Shown one piece after another: positions 51,796 through 63,645 of a DNA stretch of 64,000 nt. Below the pieces are notes generated by a model. That model ran no database searches. It was not told the origin of the DNA and saw only the letters and a program-made list of their open reading frames with translations. The stretch is taken from assembly GCA_031772625.1 (NCBI GenBank), contig CM062811.1, positions 644,256,820 to 644,320,819 on the forward strand, read 5' to 3'. Position numbers and translations under genes: made by a program. This DNA is from Pinus tabuliformis. Lineage: Eukaryota; Streptophyta; Pinopsida; Pinales; Pinaceae. Numbering within the stretch: the stretch's first letter is position 1; every line of letters starts with the position of its first letter.

Positions 51796-53930
51796 TTTTG
51801 GTTCTTATGTCAGTGGCACTGCCAAGGTTTGCAGTGTTGAGAGAGGGCGAAAGCATATGCAAGATAATGGACTATCAAGGGATATTTGTTATACAAGACT
51901 CAAGCGGCCAGGGGTTTTGCATGGAAAGTGATCTTGCAGTATGGGTTTGCGAAAATCTGCAAGGCTCACTCTTGATTGCACGAACGCTCGGTAGCGAGGG
52001 CGTTCATACACAAAAGTGGTTTGCAGCACGGGTCAATAGCGGAATGCATGGATCGCCTTTGAAGCAGACATAGTTTCTCTCTAGAAATAGCGAGGACATT
52101 CGATTTAAATCTGCTATGTTGCATGACATCTTCAGGAGATAGATCTGGCCTTCGTCCATATATAAGCCGACGAAAGTAGATTACGCAGCAGATTGCTCAG
52201 CCTTTCGACAGATCTGAAAGAAATCCTTGGTGTAAGATCAGATTTGCGTCCCCTAAATCGACCCCTAACAGGATTTGACGAAGATGGCGAGGTAGGCTTC
52301 CAAGATCCGTGAAATCATGGATAGTGGCATTTTTTTTTCTCTGGTGAAAAATCAACAGAGAGCCGTGAAAACATCAGTTATGCTCCTGTTTTGGGCCAGG
52401 GAGCCTTTTTCCAAATTTTTGCAAAAACCCTAGTTGGACGATCGATCTTTATTAGGGTTAGGAGGACTTTTGGTGCAAGGTTTGAAAAGGGAAAACCATA
52501 AAAGATCAAGCATTTTAATGGAGTTTCAAAGCTTGATCTTCGAAAGTAGATCTATGTAAGACTAATTGTTGCTATAAGACTATAGAGTTGAATGAAACTC
52601 CTCTATTATCATCAATTTGAGGTTATTGGATCTCGTAACCCTAGGGGACTATTTTGGTTAAGGGACAATCTCATGGATCTACTTCATTCAAAGAAGTTCT
52701 TAAAGGGAAGCCTAAAGTTTCTGTCAAACGTGAACAAATTATCAACATTCCTGGACCCTATATTGTGGAACATATGAATAAAGTCTCAGAATTGACACTA
52801 GATCTATAAGAGCTAAATTATCTTCTTACATCTTCCCAATCCCAAGCAATTTTTTGTAGATTCAATGGTTTCTGGCCAAAACCTGTGGATCTTTTTCAGT
52901 GGATTTTCACGACATGTACAGTGAATTATGAGGTTCACCTATGTTCCAATGGCTTTGTAATCATAAAATTTGAATCATCAGAGAGTATGTTTTACAAGAG
53001 GGTCCATGGCTTTGGGGTAATGCAGGGCTTTTATTACCCCATGGTTCCCATAATTCGATGCCAATTCAATGAAGGTTTCCAAAATGTCAATCTGGGTAAG
53101 ATTGCATAATCTACCCCTTCATTTTTGGCATCAAAAAGTAATAGAAGGAAATGGTAACATGTTGGAGAGATACATCAAAATGGATACACAAAGAAGTGAA
53201 GAGGCAATATACACTTTCGCTAGAATTTGCATAGAGGTAGACCTCATCAAAGGACTATTTGACTGCATTCTTCTAACACATAATAATCAGTATTGGACCT
53301 GGTTTTTAGATTTCGAGAATACGAAATTCAGGTGCCATCTCTGTCTACAAATTGGTCATTTACAAAACTCATGTCCTATGGCAAAGAAATATCCAAGGAA
53401 GAAAAAGAAACTAGCTAAAAATCTTAAGGGATGGCAATTTCCAAGTAGCGGGAAGAAGAATAGGAAGAGGAGGACATGGGAAATCCCATAAATAAGGAAA
53501 ACCAGATCCCACCAAAACCTTCAGTAAACATAGGAATTAACCGATATGGGACCATGGTATCAAGCTCACACCCAAGTATAACAAGAAATCCAGCCCAAGC
53601 CATGCAAATGGAGAAGGAGACAAGGAGATTCAAACGCCCTTATTCATTAGAGAGCTTGAACTCAAACAAGGAAAATTTGTAGAAGAAAGACGAGAACCAA
53701 TTAGCTATTGTAACAAACACTCTTGATCAAGGAGGATGGCAAAAAGCAAATAAGAAAAAGGTAGAAAAATGTAACTAAGTATTTTCACTTAGACCTAAGT
53801 AAATTTCCTGTTTTTTGTTTTTATGCGAACCATCTTTTGTTTGGTTCTACCATATGCTTTTGGTGGTCCTACAAAATGTAATTTTGCTTTTTCAAATAAA
53901 ATTGTGATATTTCTTGGAAGGAAAATGTCT
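51796..53930 (+). mobile_element. LINE-derived element with ORF1 only
   Basis: A less AT-rich block with a leader (about 51796-52580), an ORF1-like coding region (about 52590-53780) and a short 3' region, but no ORF2. The coding region runs to what looks like its natural C-terminus ('GGWQKANKKKVEKC' near 53730) and is followed directly by a 3' UTR-like stretch. It may be a non-autonomous derivative using ORF2 from another LINE. Ends and target duplication were not found. Confidence 0.55.
52590..53782 (+). pseudogene. LINE ORF1 remnant (DUF4283-like, CCHC)
   Basis: 52885-53109 gives 'YEVHLCSNGFVIIKFESSES' and 'FYYPMVPIIRCQF'; after a frame change near 53070-53095 it continues as 'SIWVRLHNLPLHFWHQKVIE', 'ARICIEVDLIKGLFDCILLT' and the CCHC knuckle CHLCLQIGHLQNSC near 53333, then a Lys/Arg-rich tail. 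A second frame change lies near 53480. The N-terminal part (52592-52777) also needs frame changes. Not translatable as one protein. Confidence 0.8.
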
Positions 53931-56160
53931 CCTCTTCAAAAATGAGAGTTTTATAAAATGTGATTCAAATATTCATTGTTTAGATTTGAAAAATAATAAA
54001 AATATATATTTTTTTTTCGAAAAAATAAAAAATGTAAATTGTGCGTGTATATAGACTTTTTGACAATTATATGCTTATCAATTGAATTTATTGATGAGAA
54101 TGAAATTCACTTGTTGAATTTTCTTAAAAAAATGTAAAGACAAACATTTAATTTAATGAAAATTCAATACATTAAATGACTTCAATAAAAAAATTTAAAA
54201 ATATCATTAGAGAGGAAACACAATTCCTAACAAATTTTCCTTTTACTATACTTCAAAATTCTTAAAGTTTGTATGAATTTTGATACTTCAATTTAAAAAA
54301 AAATGTAAAATGTCAAATTTTCATTGCCCCGTTTCACTAAAAGTGTTACTCATCTTCATGGATTCACACATGATATTTCAATGAGTTTGAATATTAATTT
54401 TTTTTTTCATGAAATATAAACTCAAACATCAAATGTTTACCCCAAATATGGTACTAAGTGAAGAATTCTCAATAATGATGATGAATGTTGAGTGGATAAC
54501 ATTATTGACTAAGAGGTGGACAAGGATGATGATAGAAGATGGTGTGGATGAAACTAATGGAGAATAAAAAAGATATACACCATAATAATATGTTAGAGTC
54601 ACAATGAAAAAGAAGTGAGAAAACCTAAAAAGGGAAGATAAAAAGCATAGAGATTGTGTAGCTTAGGGCACACATGGAAGGATTGAAGGATGGGATTGGA
54701 GGGTATATTTTTATAATAGTAGATTTGTGGAAAAATATGAATAGAATATCAAGATATGTGGAAGAATATTGAAGGTCATAAAAATGACAAAGGGATAAGA
54801 TTGAAAGAGAATAAATAAAGGAAAACATGTCCGATAGCTTGGTTGCCTAGATGAAGTTTTCCCATATGGAGAGATGAAAGGCAAAGTTTATCCAAATGGG
54901 GAGGTGGTTGAGATAGAGATATGAAAGATAGAGTTGGCCTAGAAGTGATGTTGGCCATTTTGGAGAGATGGAGCAAGGGAGGTGAGAACGATTAGCTTTC
55001 TTGGAAAAGTATAAATGTGTACAAGAAATGCAGAAGACTAATAATGATGTTGATCAGGGTTGGAAGATAGTGCATTCAGGAGCCTAGATCTAGATGTAAT
55101 ATGTAATGTCATTAATTTCATATTTTCTTTGTAAGTTCATGTCTCATTGTATTATTTTTCATTAGTAAAAGAACCTAGTAGTAGGTATAGTTTTTGTGTT
55201 TGAACCTACTACAAATCCCTAAATATGTAATAGAGGTCCATTACATTTACCTATGTTATTTGGTATTGGATCATAGATCACATCATGTTGAGAGTAAGGG
55301 ATTAAGTTATATTTTGGGGAGAGTTAAAGACAATCATGTTATCAATGTTGACTTACAATTACCCCATGTTGTAAAGAAGTAAAATGCATTGTAAATATTC
55401 CTAGACTTGTAAACCTCAAGGCCAAGGCACAATTGGTGAATGTGTATGAGTCTCAATGGTGGGATGATATTATTGTGTGGTGGTTACATTTTCCATGGTA
55501 TGATTATTTTCATGGAAATTCTTGAGTATATAGGAATACATATTAATATAGAACCCATTAAAAAGGTTGCTTGGGAAGCAACAAGGGGACCATGATACCA
55601 CAAGAAAAGAAGATGAAAGAAAATCATTCTGTGATTTGGCGTTGTCAACATCCTTTGTAAGTATTAACTTTCTTGTTTATACTTATAACCTTTCCAATCA
55701 ATCTTTTATTTGTATGTGTGAAACAAGTACAAGTTTCCATATCTTTGGGAAAACAATTAATATCATGTATAAAAAGGGTCTGCCATTGTCTTTTCCATTC
55801 ATTTTTACATTTTTTTTTATTCAACCATTCATGGGAATGGGAAGGAGGAATGCATCATAATTAATTTTTCTCTCATATTTTATGTGAGTGTTCTCCCTTG
55901 TTATAACCATTATTATATAAGATGGTAAGAATCCCATACACTTATGTTTGGTGAGAGCGCATAGAGGTTGGGGAAAGTTGTTGTTGAAAATGTGAGAGAG
56001 AATGGGATGGATTAAGAGAGGAACCATGTGATCTAGATTTATGAAGGAACAAAATGAAATACAAATTAAAAAAAACATAGAGATACAGTGAAACAACACT
56101 TCAACTATGTTTTGGAGAATTTGGTATCTACGGATAAATACTAATTCCCTAGATAAGTCG
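53931..56160. other. AT-rich region, nothing recognised
   Basis: Short open frames only. Near 55045 a phrase 'DQGWKIVHSG' can be read and could be a trace of another LINE ORF1 end, but the evidence is thin. Confidence 0.5.
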
Positions 56161-56164
56161 TTGT

Positions 56165-58565
56165 ATCTAGAACAACAGTTTAAAGTGTTTTAGTCTTTTC
56201 CTATAAGCAATAGATAAGATGAGAAGATAAGAAGACCTACTTGTAGTTCCTCTTTCCTCTCGTCTCCTTTGTATCGATCTCATCCTCCTTCCCATACTTA
56301 ATACGCTTGAGAAGTACCTAAACATAACAAACAACATAGAATCGATCAAAGAAAATGATCTATTGAATATAAGTGAAAAGAATCCAATACAATTCACACA
56401 TATAAGAATTATGAAACAATACAAACATATGGGAGAAAGGTTCAAACACTTTATTGAAAATAAGACGGAATTACAACCATTGGTGTCTGATTCAAAGCCA
56501 TTCCTCCAACTTGGATCCCATCCACATCACATCAAAGCATGACAAACTTGTAGCATTGCAATACTTTCTTCAAAGCCAAATCTCATAGCAACATTATCTC
56601 CTTACAATTCAACATAATCCAGCCCCTGATCACTTAGATGAGTTGTCAATTTATAGGAAGATGAAGGAGTTTTTTTCATAAATGGTGGCATTGAATGGCC
56701 TTCCATACTTAGAATTAGTTCCATGGAGGAAGGGATGAGAGGATAGGATGCACCTTAACTCATTCCTCATACATTTTCGAGCTCATAGGAGTTGATAAGT
56801 GAGGGAACCTTTTAGATGACTCCAAAAGATAAGAATATTCCCCAAACCCTATGTGAATTTCTCTCAATCTTGCCTAGAGCAGGTGAAAGGAAGCCTACAT
56901 GCTCTGCGGAGCACCCTGATATGGACTCAACTTCTCTACAGCGCACCCTTACAAGGGCCTACCTGCGCTGGTCCCTCTAGAGGCTATTTCTGGATGTCTT
57001 CAAGTCATGAAACTGTCTGGGAAGGAGGCATTCAAAGGGGTGACTTGTTTAGGGCATGTGGCAACTGAAATTAGGGTTTGATTGGCCCTAAAACATTGAT
57101 CTGGATGATGGGATTGATGTGCCCAAATGGATCTGTAACAGTTGCCCACTAAAGCATGAAATCAGAAAAATGCCAATGTCGAATGAAATGCTTTACGATG
57201 TGATGAGGAGGTATTGAAGTGGAAGGTGACCTGCATCAATTACATACATATATCATGATATTTTATTTTACATGAATTGCTAAGGGAAGGCATACCCATG
57301 CTCAACTTATAAAATCTCATTACATGTACATAAACAGTTGTCTACAGATATAGACCATGATCGAAATGACCATCAATGTAAAACCATTGTACATATGATT
57401 TAGTACTCCTGAAATTGCAACCCAGATGGATGAAACTAGATCCAAGGTCTTCTATCTTGTTTAATTGTTCGCTCAAGTATGAGTCTAACCATGTGAATAT
57501 GTGATCTGAAGTCGAACATGGGAAGACACCATCAGATTACCAGCCAATGATGTAAGTTGTTAACAAATGCGAGAGTAATCACTGATAATGATAATGATCC
57601 TCAAGGTACTGCAGTACATTTTGCATGGTGTGAATGGATGATTTGATGTTGAACACCATACAAAGTCTTTCGGTCGAAGGCCATTGATGTATGCCTATCA
57701 TGGGGAGAGAGAAACCTGCCATTGATGTATGCAAGCCTCAAGGTACTGGAAGGGTGTTTCTAAATCAACTTCTTGGATAATGTGCTGATGTCGACAAAAA
57801 GCGACTCGTCGAAAGAGGGCCTTTATGTATCCCACATCAATGACACGAAACAAGTGTAGTGATTTTGGAGATGGAATTTGACTAACGATACAAGGTTCAA
57901 GAATGGCGGTCATGAAAATGAAGGTTTATGGTATTGCAAAGGATGAATTTTGACTGAATGACTTCTCTTGAACATGGTGGCGACACTGAAATGAATTGGT
58001 AGCATTAACCCAAAACAAAGTGATGGATGGTATGATAGACCAACAGTGTGATAACCATCAAGCTAATAACCCAACCCAGATAGTCATGGTGATGGAGTGA
58101 AAGTGTCATGTTCAAGAGAGACCTGCTACCATAAAGTGGTTTTCCCCTTTTTCCCATTTTCCCCAGTCATTTTTGACCAGTACCTCTTTATTTTTATCAA
58201 GCTTGAAGAGGATAACATATGCTTGTTGTATAATTCCACCCTTCTTGTGAATCCATTTTTATTTGATGGTTTAATGAGTCTAGCAAAGGTGAAACTCGGT
58301 CTTGTCTAGATGGACAAGTTTGTCGCTATTTGATGTTTTAATGAGTTTAACAACAAAGATAATTCGGTCCTTTTCATGTTTAGAGAGTTTGAAAATGAAA
58401 AAAAAGAAAACTCCACAAGTTTTTTTTTGTAAATTAATCTCTTAAGCCCGAAAAAGCGTAAAATAATACAAGAGAGATATCTATTCCAATCCGTTAATGA
58501 GTTAGAGAGGACAAGCTGTTGTGGGGAAAAATGCCTATGCAGGACGATCCTATCCACCTAAGGTG
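56165..58565 (-). repeat. Repeat family R, copy 2
   Basis: Collinear with copy 3 over about 2.4 kb: 'cctctttcctctcgtctcc' near 56249, 'ctttattgaaaataa' near 56448, 'gcgcacccttacaagggcc' near 56941, 'cagttgcccactaaag' near 57130, 'ggaaggcatacccatgctca' near 57285, 'ctttcggtcgaaggccattg' near 57668, 'gaccagtacctctttatttt' near 58178, and hairpin sequences from 58233. On the minus strand 'tcaataaag' near 56450 could be a polyadenylation signal. No coding. Likely an LTR or LTR fragment of the gag-PR element family. Confidence 0.75.
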
Positions 58566-61520
58566 TGACAGTGCCTTAGCAACAAACAGAAACAGCTATT
58601 CTAGTATTCTTCCTTTATGAATTAAGAATGAAGAGAGATAGATGGACTAACCGGTGTCTTCCGTTTGTCCCTCGATCTGGTTTCTCTTCTCTTTGGGAGT
58701 TCCCAGCTACTTGCCTTCTCGCTCGCCCAGCTTCAAGAGGTTTCTGCAAGATCACAAAAAGAGAACACTACACAAAGACATAGATTCATATTCATAACTA
58801 GTTCAGGATTAGAAGTAAACTAAACATACTAATGCAATCATACATCAAAGATACACCAGTATATAGGAGAAACCAAGATAGCTTTATTGATGAATAACAA
58901 GGTTCAGGTAGAGATACAACCCAGAGGGCTCCAATCCAGCATCTCCTTCCCAACAAATGAAATTCCTATCTTCACCTTCCCTCAAAGCATTAAGCACCCA
59001 ATGATTCCAATCTCAAACCAACAACAATTCTTTGCAATAACAAAATTCCAGCCTCTAGATCTCATGGAGGAGAGATCCATATATAGATGTTTGGAGAGAG
59101 GATGAGTCAGCTTGAGATCTGACTAGTTTCCTTTCCCTCTGTCAGTTCTTGCTTCCACTTGGAGATTGAGAACCTCTTACTCATCACTAGTCGAATTCAC
59201 TGAGGCAAGTGTCATTGAGGAAGATTCTGGAAGCTTCCAGGGTCTTGACACCTTGTTGAATGAACTTGCCATTTGTCAATTCCCGCTCAGCGCACCCTGG
59301 TAGTGCTTCTACCTGCGTTGCAGTGCAGGTAGCCAGTGCAGACTTTGCATTTCAGCGCAGACAACTAGTGGAGCCTCTGAACTTATCCTGAATTGACTTG
59401 TTTTTGAGTAGTTTCTGGTGGAGAACTTCTGTGAATTGCTGTGGTTTGTTAGCCTTGTTCCTCTAGGGGTAGGAACAACATGTTTAGGGACTTTGGATCC
59501 CTTAGATTATGGACATTTCATGCTTATAGCTGTAAGGCACAAAAATGTCTATAACAGTTGCCCCCTAAAGTATGAGGCCGTTTATCGGGTGAAATGCTTT
59601 ATCAGGAGGATCCGAAGTTCATTCATTGCTGGGAGGAGACCTGTAATACTATACAATAAAATACATTATTTTTCATACTGCTTTCATGATCTAGCTGAGG
59701 CGGGTATTCCCATGCTCAGCTTTATAAATTCATTTTTCTGTACATAGAATAGACAATCGTCTGATGGTAGACTGATAATTTTGATGAAATTATCATCCTT
59801 TGGGGTAGGATGATTATCTGCTGCAATGATGTACATGTCAATGTCTTTATTTTTTCCTGAATATATATCACATCCCGAATGGATGAAACTAGATCCGGGG
59901 TCTTCAAACTCGTTCGATCTTCACTCTAAGTACAAGTCGATCCATGTGAGAAATGTTCTGAAGTCGAACATGGAAAGACATCGCTTGATTACCGGTCAAT
60001 GAGGTAAACCGTTAACAAGCGCGAGAGGAATCACCGATAATGATAATGACCCTCAAGGTACTGCAGTACAATTCACGTGGTGTGAATAAAGGACTTGGCG
60101 TCGAACACCACGCAAAATCTTTCGGTCGAAGGTCATTGATGTATACCTGTCGCCGGAAGTGAGAAACTTGCCATTGAGGCATGCAAGCTTCAAAGTACTG
60201 AAGGGGTTGTTCCTAGATCAACTTCTCGGATAATGAGTTGATGTCGACAAGAAGCGATCAGTCAAAGGAGGGCCTTAATGAATCCCACATCAGTGACACG
60301 GAACGGAGCAAATGATTTTGATGGAGGTGAAAACGATCTGATGACATATGATTCAGGGTGGCGGTCATGAAAGGATGAAGGATAATGTATGGCAGTGGAT
60401 GGGACACAGTTGACTTCTCTGAACGACTTCTCTTGAACATATGGTGACACTTATGTGATGGATCGGTAGCATTACCCCAAATATGGATGGTATGGCGAGA
60501 CCATGGTGATGTGACCGGTGAATGAAACAACCCAACCCGACTGTGGTACGGAGGAAAAGTGTCATGTTCAAGAGCGACTTGCTACCATCAAAGTTTTCTT
60601 GAGTTTCTCCCAATTTTTCCCCAGTCATTGCTGACCAGTACCTCTTTATTTTTGTCAAGCTTGAGGAGGATAACATATGATTATTCTATAACTTGCCCTT
60701 CGGGCAAGCCCATCGCTATGTTTTAACGAGCCTAGCGATAGTGAAACTCGTTCTCGTCTAAAGACAAGTTTGTCGCTATTTAATGTATTTAACGAGTCTA
60801 ACGACAAGGATAACTCGGTCCTTTTCATTTTTAGAGAGTCTAAAAAGGTACATAAAGTTAACTCCAAAAGTCCTTTTTCGTCATCTAATCCCTTAAGTCC
60901 GAAAAAGTATAAAACAATACAGAAGGGATGAGTTTTCGATAGTTTTAACGAGCCGAACAAAACAAGCGCTCGATCTTTTTGTGCAATAATCCCTCAGGTC
61001 CAAAAAGATTAAAATCTAGAGGAGGGATAGCTCTTCCGGTCACTTTATCGAGCTGGAAGGCCAAAACTTGGCAATCTTTTCATAATTTATGAGTCAGATG
61101 AAAAGAGCTTAAAGAAGACTCGTCTTTTGAGGAACGAGTGATAAAATGGGTTAGCAGCTGATTCCAGGTAAGGCTTGGAATTTTCCAATCACGACAGTGT
61201 CACAAGGATGGCTAAGTGAAATCACTCTTCGCAGCTGTTCCTCAAAATGGGTAAACAATCATATGGAGGTGAACGATCGGCCAATGAAAAGTGGAGGTGA
61301 TGGGCAAACACGACCAAGGCTTTAATGGCTGTTGATATTACATTCACTGTGGTTATTTACCGGGATAGTTCATTTTTTAACGAGCTTAAATGCGGGTGGA
61401 AACATTTTCTCGGTCTTATGTTTATTTTTTAACGAGCATGAACTATGTGCTAAAACTGCTCGGATCTTGCGTTTATTTTTTTTAACGAGCATGAGCTGTG
61501 TGCTAAAACTGCTCGATTAC
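58566..61520 (-). repeat. Repeat family R, copy 3, with hairpin array
   Basis: Follows copy 2 directly in the same orientation and shares its blocks ('gcgcaccctggtagtgctt' near 59286, 'ttgccccctaaagtatgag' near 59560, 'tcccatgctcagcttta' near 59708, 'ctttcggtcgaaggtcattg' near 60119). Past 60690 it is a dense series of inverted repeats. On the minus strand it would lie 3' of the gag-PR block, where a 3' LTR is expected. Exact TG/CA ends were not found. An 'atcaataaagc' on the minus strand near 58877 fits an LTR polyadenylation signal. Confidence 0.72.
60690..61520. other. Array of short hairpins in R copy 3
   Basis: Perfect stems seen by eye include CTTGCCC/GGGCAAG (60692-60708), ACGAG/CTCGT (60726-60751), CGAGT/ACTCG (60793-60817), TTTTTAGA/TCTAAAAA (60828-60846), CTTTTTCG/CGAAAAAG (60873-60907), CGAGC/GCTCG (60949-60972), ATCTTTTTG/CAAAAAGAT (60973-61009), TCTTTTCAT/ATGAAAAGA (61075-61106), CGAGCA/TGCTCG (61433-61462 and 61486-61515). 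The last two sit in a 53-bp tandem duplication. Two stem classes alternate: 'AACGAG...CTCG' and 'CTTTTTC...GAAAAAG'. Confidence 0.75.
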
Positions 61521-62076
61521 CCAGTCATATGATAAGAATGTCTCATTAAGATTCTATTTTTTATGGAGCTTCATCTTACAAAGCTTTGCTCCGGATCCTT
61601 TCGTTATGCAAGTTCGGAAACGACTAATCCTATGAGTTTAAAGGGTTAGACCTACAGGTTTAAAGTGAGGACCTAAAAATTTAAAAAATAAATAGCCGCC
61701 CCTTGCTTGCACTCCAAAAGGTTTGCATGCCCCCAGGCATAAAGTACGATTTCAAGGTTACCCTTACTTTGTCCGCCAAAACATTTGTTTAAGCAGGAAA
61801 GGCCTACCTCTTTCAGGCTACCCAAAGATTGTTTCATTAATCTTTCAAATAAAACACTCCTTCGGCAGTGTCTACCGAGATAGACAAAGGTGAATGACCT
61901 TAGTGCCAAACACGTAGCTTTGACAAGAGAATCTTATTCTAGAATAACCCTCTTCCAGCACGGGCGGGGTACAGACTAGTCATATTCTCCCGCGGAAACC
62001 TACCTTATACACAAAGTTTTCCTACCGAAGCAGACCAGGACGCATGCCCCCTGGGGTCTAGTCATATCCTCCCGGA
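61521..62076 (-). other. Untranslated region after the gag-PR block
   Basis: No open frame with motifs. 'ctagtcatat(t/c)ctccc' occurs at about 61975 and 62056, and 'gcccccaggcat'-like tracts at 61731 and, in variant form, near 62046. On the minus strand these are purine-rich (CCAGGGGGCATGC), so one may be the polypurine tract preceding the 3' LTR. RT coding is absent. Confidence 0.45.
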
Positions 62077-62571
62077 TTACTCGCACTCATCAGGAGGACG
62101 GACCGTGGGTTGAGACATTTCTTGTGTGAAGAGACCATTTAGGGATGGTATATGACTATTTGCGATGCGTGATCCGGGAAATGAAAGCTGGTCCACGAGC
62201 TTGACCACTCTTCCTTCGTGCGGAAAACACATTACTCTAAAGAGTGAGGAGACGATGGCTCCCATGCAATATATATAGTCTCGTCCAAGGAGTAGGTTAT
62301 AATCCAAGGGTCCTTGAACGACCATCACGTTCATTTGGACGGTCTTCCCTTTCAATGTGATAGGCACATTGGGGAGGATTCCTAAAGGTCGACTGGTTCC
62401 TTTATCAAAGCCTGTCAGATTTCTCATTTTAGGCAAAAGCGCTGGCGAACCAAGCACTTTCCAAGCAATAGAGGAAAGGATACTCACAAATTCCCCCTCA
62501 TCAATGACGGTGCCATCCATTACCATTCTGTATATTTGAACGATAATTCTGAATGGTATACTTGCTGGCAA
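62077..62571 (-). CDS. Retropepsin-like protease part of the gag-PR frame
   Basis: 164-codon open stretch counted from its first Met; the domain really starts further upstream in the same frame, just after the TAG at 62671. Aspartic protease signatures are D-E-G ('DEGEFVSIL') and the C-terminal 'LLLGRDYI'. It would cleave the gag product. It is the last coding piece before the untranslated region. Confidence 0.75.
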   Translation of the reverse strand: MPASIPFRIIVQIYRMVMDGTVIDEGEFVSILSSIAWKVLGSPALLPKMRNLTGFDKGTSRPLGILPNVPITLKGKTVQMNVMVVQGPLDYNLLLGRDYIYCMGAIVSSLFRVMCFPHEGRVVKLVDQLSFPGSRIANSHIPSLNGLFTQEMSQPTVRPPDECE

Positions 62572-63645
62572 ACGGGGTCTGCCTAGTTGGTTCCAGTCGA
62601 ACGAGACAACTAAGTTGCTTGGTGGTGGGACCGAATAGACGACCGGGTATGACTCTGACGAAGTTCCTTCCTACGATAAAGGAATGGGCAAATTTCCCCC
62701 TTGTTCGTCAGAGTCTGTGTTGATGAAGAGAATTTGGACGGTGTCGTCTTTATTCTCTTCTGTGATGGTATCATTCGAAGATAGAGCCTCTGAAGGCAAA
62801 ACCGGGTCAACTGCCGCCTCAACCTTTTGACTTTCGTCAGGTATGGATTCAGACGGTTCATCCTCAATGATAGGTGCTTTGGCTGACCACCTGAGCGGGC
62901 CAGCCGGGTTCTCAACTGGTGAAGGAATTGGCAGGAGTTTTTGATATCCAGGAGGAAGTTGCACTGGGAAAATCGGGCGATCTTCCAAAACTCTTTTAGC
63001 CTCGTCTAACAAGGGACAACGGTGGATGGCATGGTCGCCTTCACACAGTTTGCAGGGAAATATGGCTTTCCCTCTCTGTCCTGTGACTTCACTTTCACTA
63101 GTTGACGGTGAGCTGTCAACATGGCTATCAGAGGTTGATGCCACCGAATTGTGCAAACGGGGAGACCAATCCCTTAGTATCCGAGGGATGCAGGGAAAAT
63201 CTCTGTGGAAGTGGTCTCCCTTGCATATGACACATGGCGATTTAGGCCTGGTCAGTGCTGTGTGTGGATTTTTGTCAGATGACACTTGTTTGCCCCCAGT
63301 CGCTTTTGGCTCCTTCTTCTTCTTCTCTTTCTTCTTCTTTTCCTTCTTCTCCTTAGGAACTTGGCTTTTTGTTTTACCAGTTCCGTCAAGCGAAGAGGAA
63401 GGAGGAGAGGAAGAATTAGATGAAGTAGAAGGCTGGTGGGTAACTCTGGTCTGGTCTAACTGTTGATTCGACTGTTCAGGAATAGTGGTGTTCTGAACGA
63501 CATTGGTTGAGAAGAGCCAGACTGGCAGGCCAATTTTCAGTCCTGGAAGCGACAATGTGGCCATATGGGGCGCACCAACATCTCCCCAAGAGGAGAAAGG
63601 ACTAGGATTTCCATCAAGGGGAATTCCTTGGTTGGTGTGCTCCAT
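62077..63645 (-). pseudogene. Retrotransposon gag-protease frame split by one TAG
   Basis: One reading frame from 63645 to 62077, interrupted only by TAG at 62673-62671. Part 1 (324 codons) has a Lys/Glu-rich run at 98-113 and two Cys-His clusters, C138xxC141..H145..C152 and a proper CCHC knuckle C198KLCEGDHAIHRC210. Part 2 begins after the stop and includes 'FDWNQLGRPRLPASIPFRI', then a retropepsin-like domain: 'VIDEGEFVSILSS' (DEG where many have DSG or DTG), 'LGILPNVPITLKGK' and 'LDYNLLLGRDYIYCMGAIVS'. This arrangement is known from plant gypsy-type gag-pol. No RT follows. The TAG may be read through or be a disabling change. Confidence 0.85.

Noticed and set aside
60690-61520. Possible CRISPR-like array
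   Set aside because: Units are imperfect, not evenly spaced and lie in plant LTR-type DNA; there are no cas genes.
62610-62915. 101-codon minus-strand frame overlapping gag
   Set aside because: Arg/Leu/Ser-rich alternative frame of the gag-PR region; the other frame has the CCHC and protease motifs.
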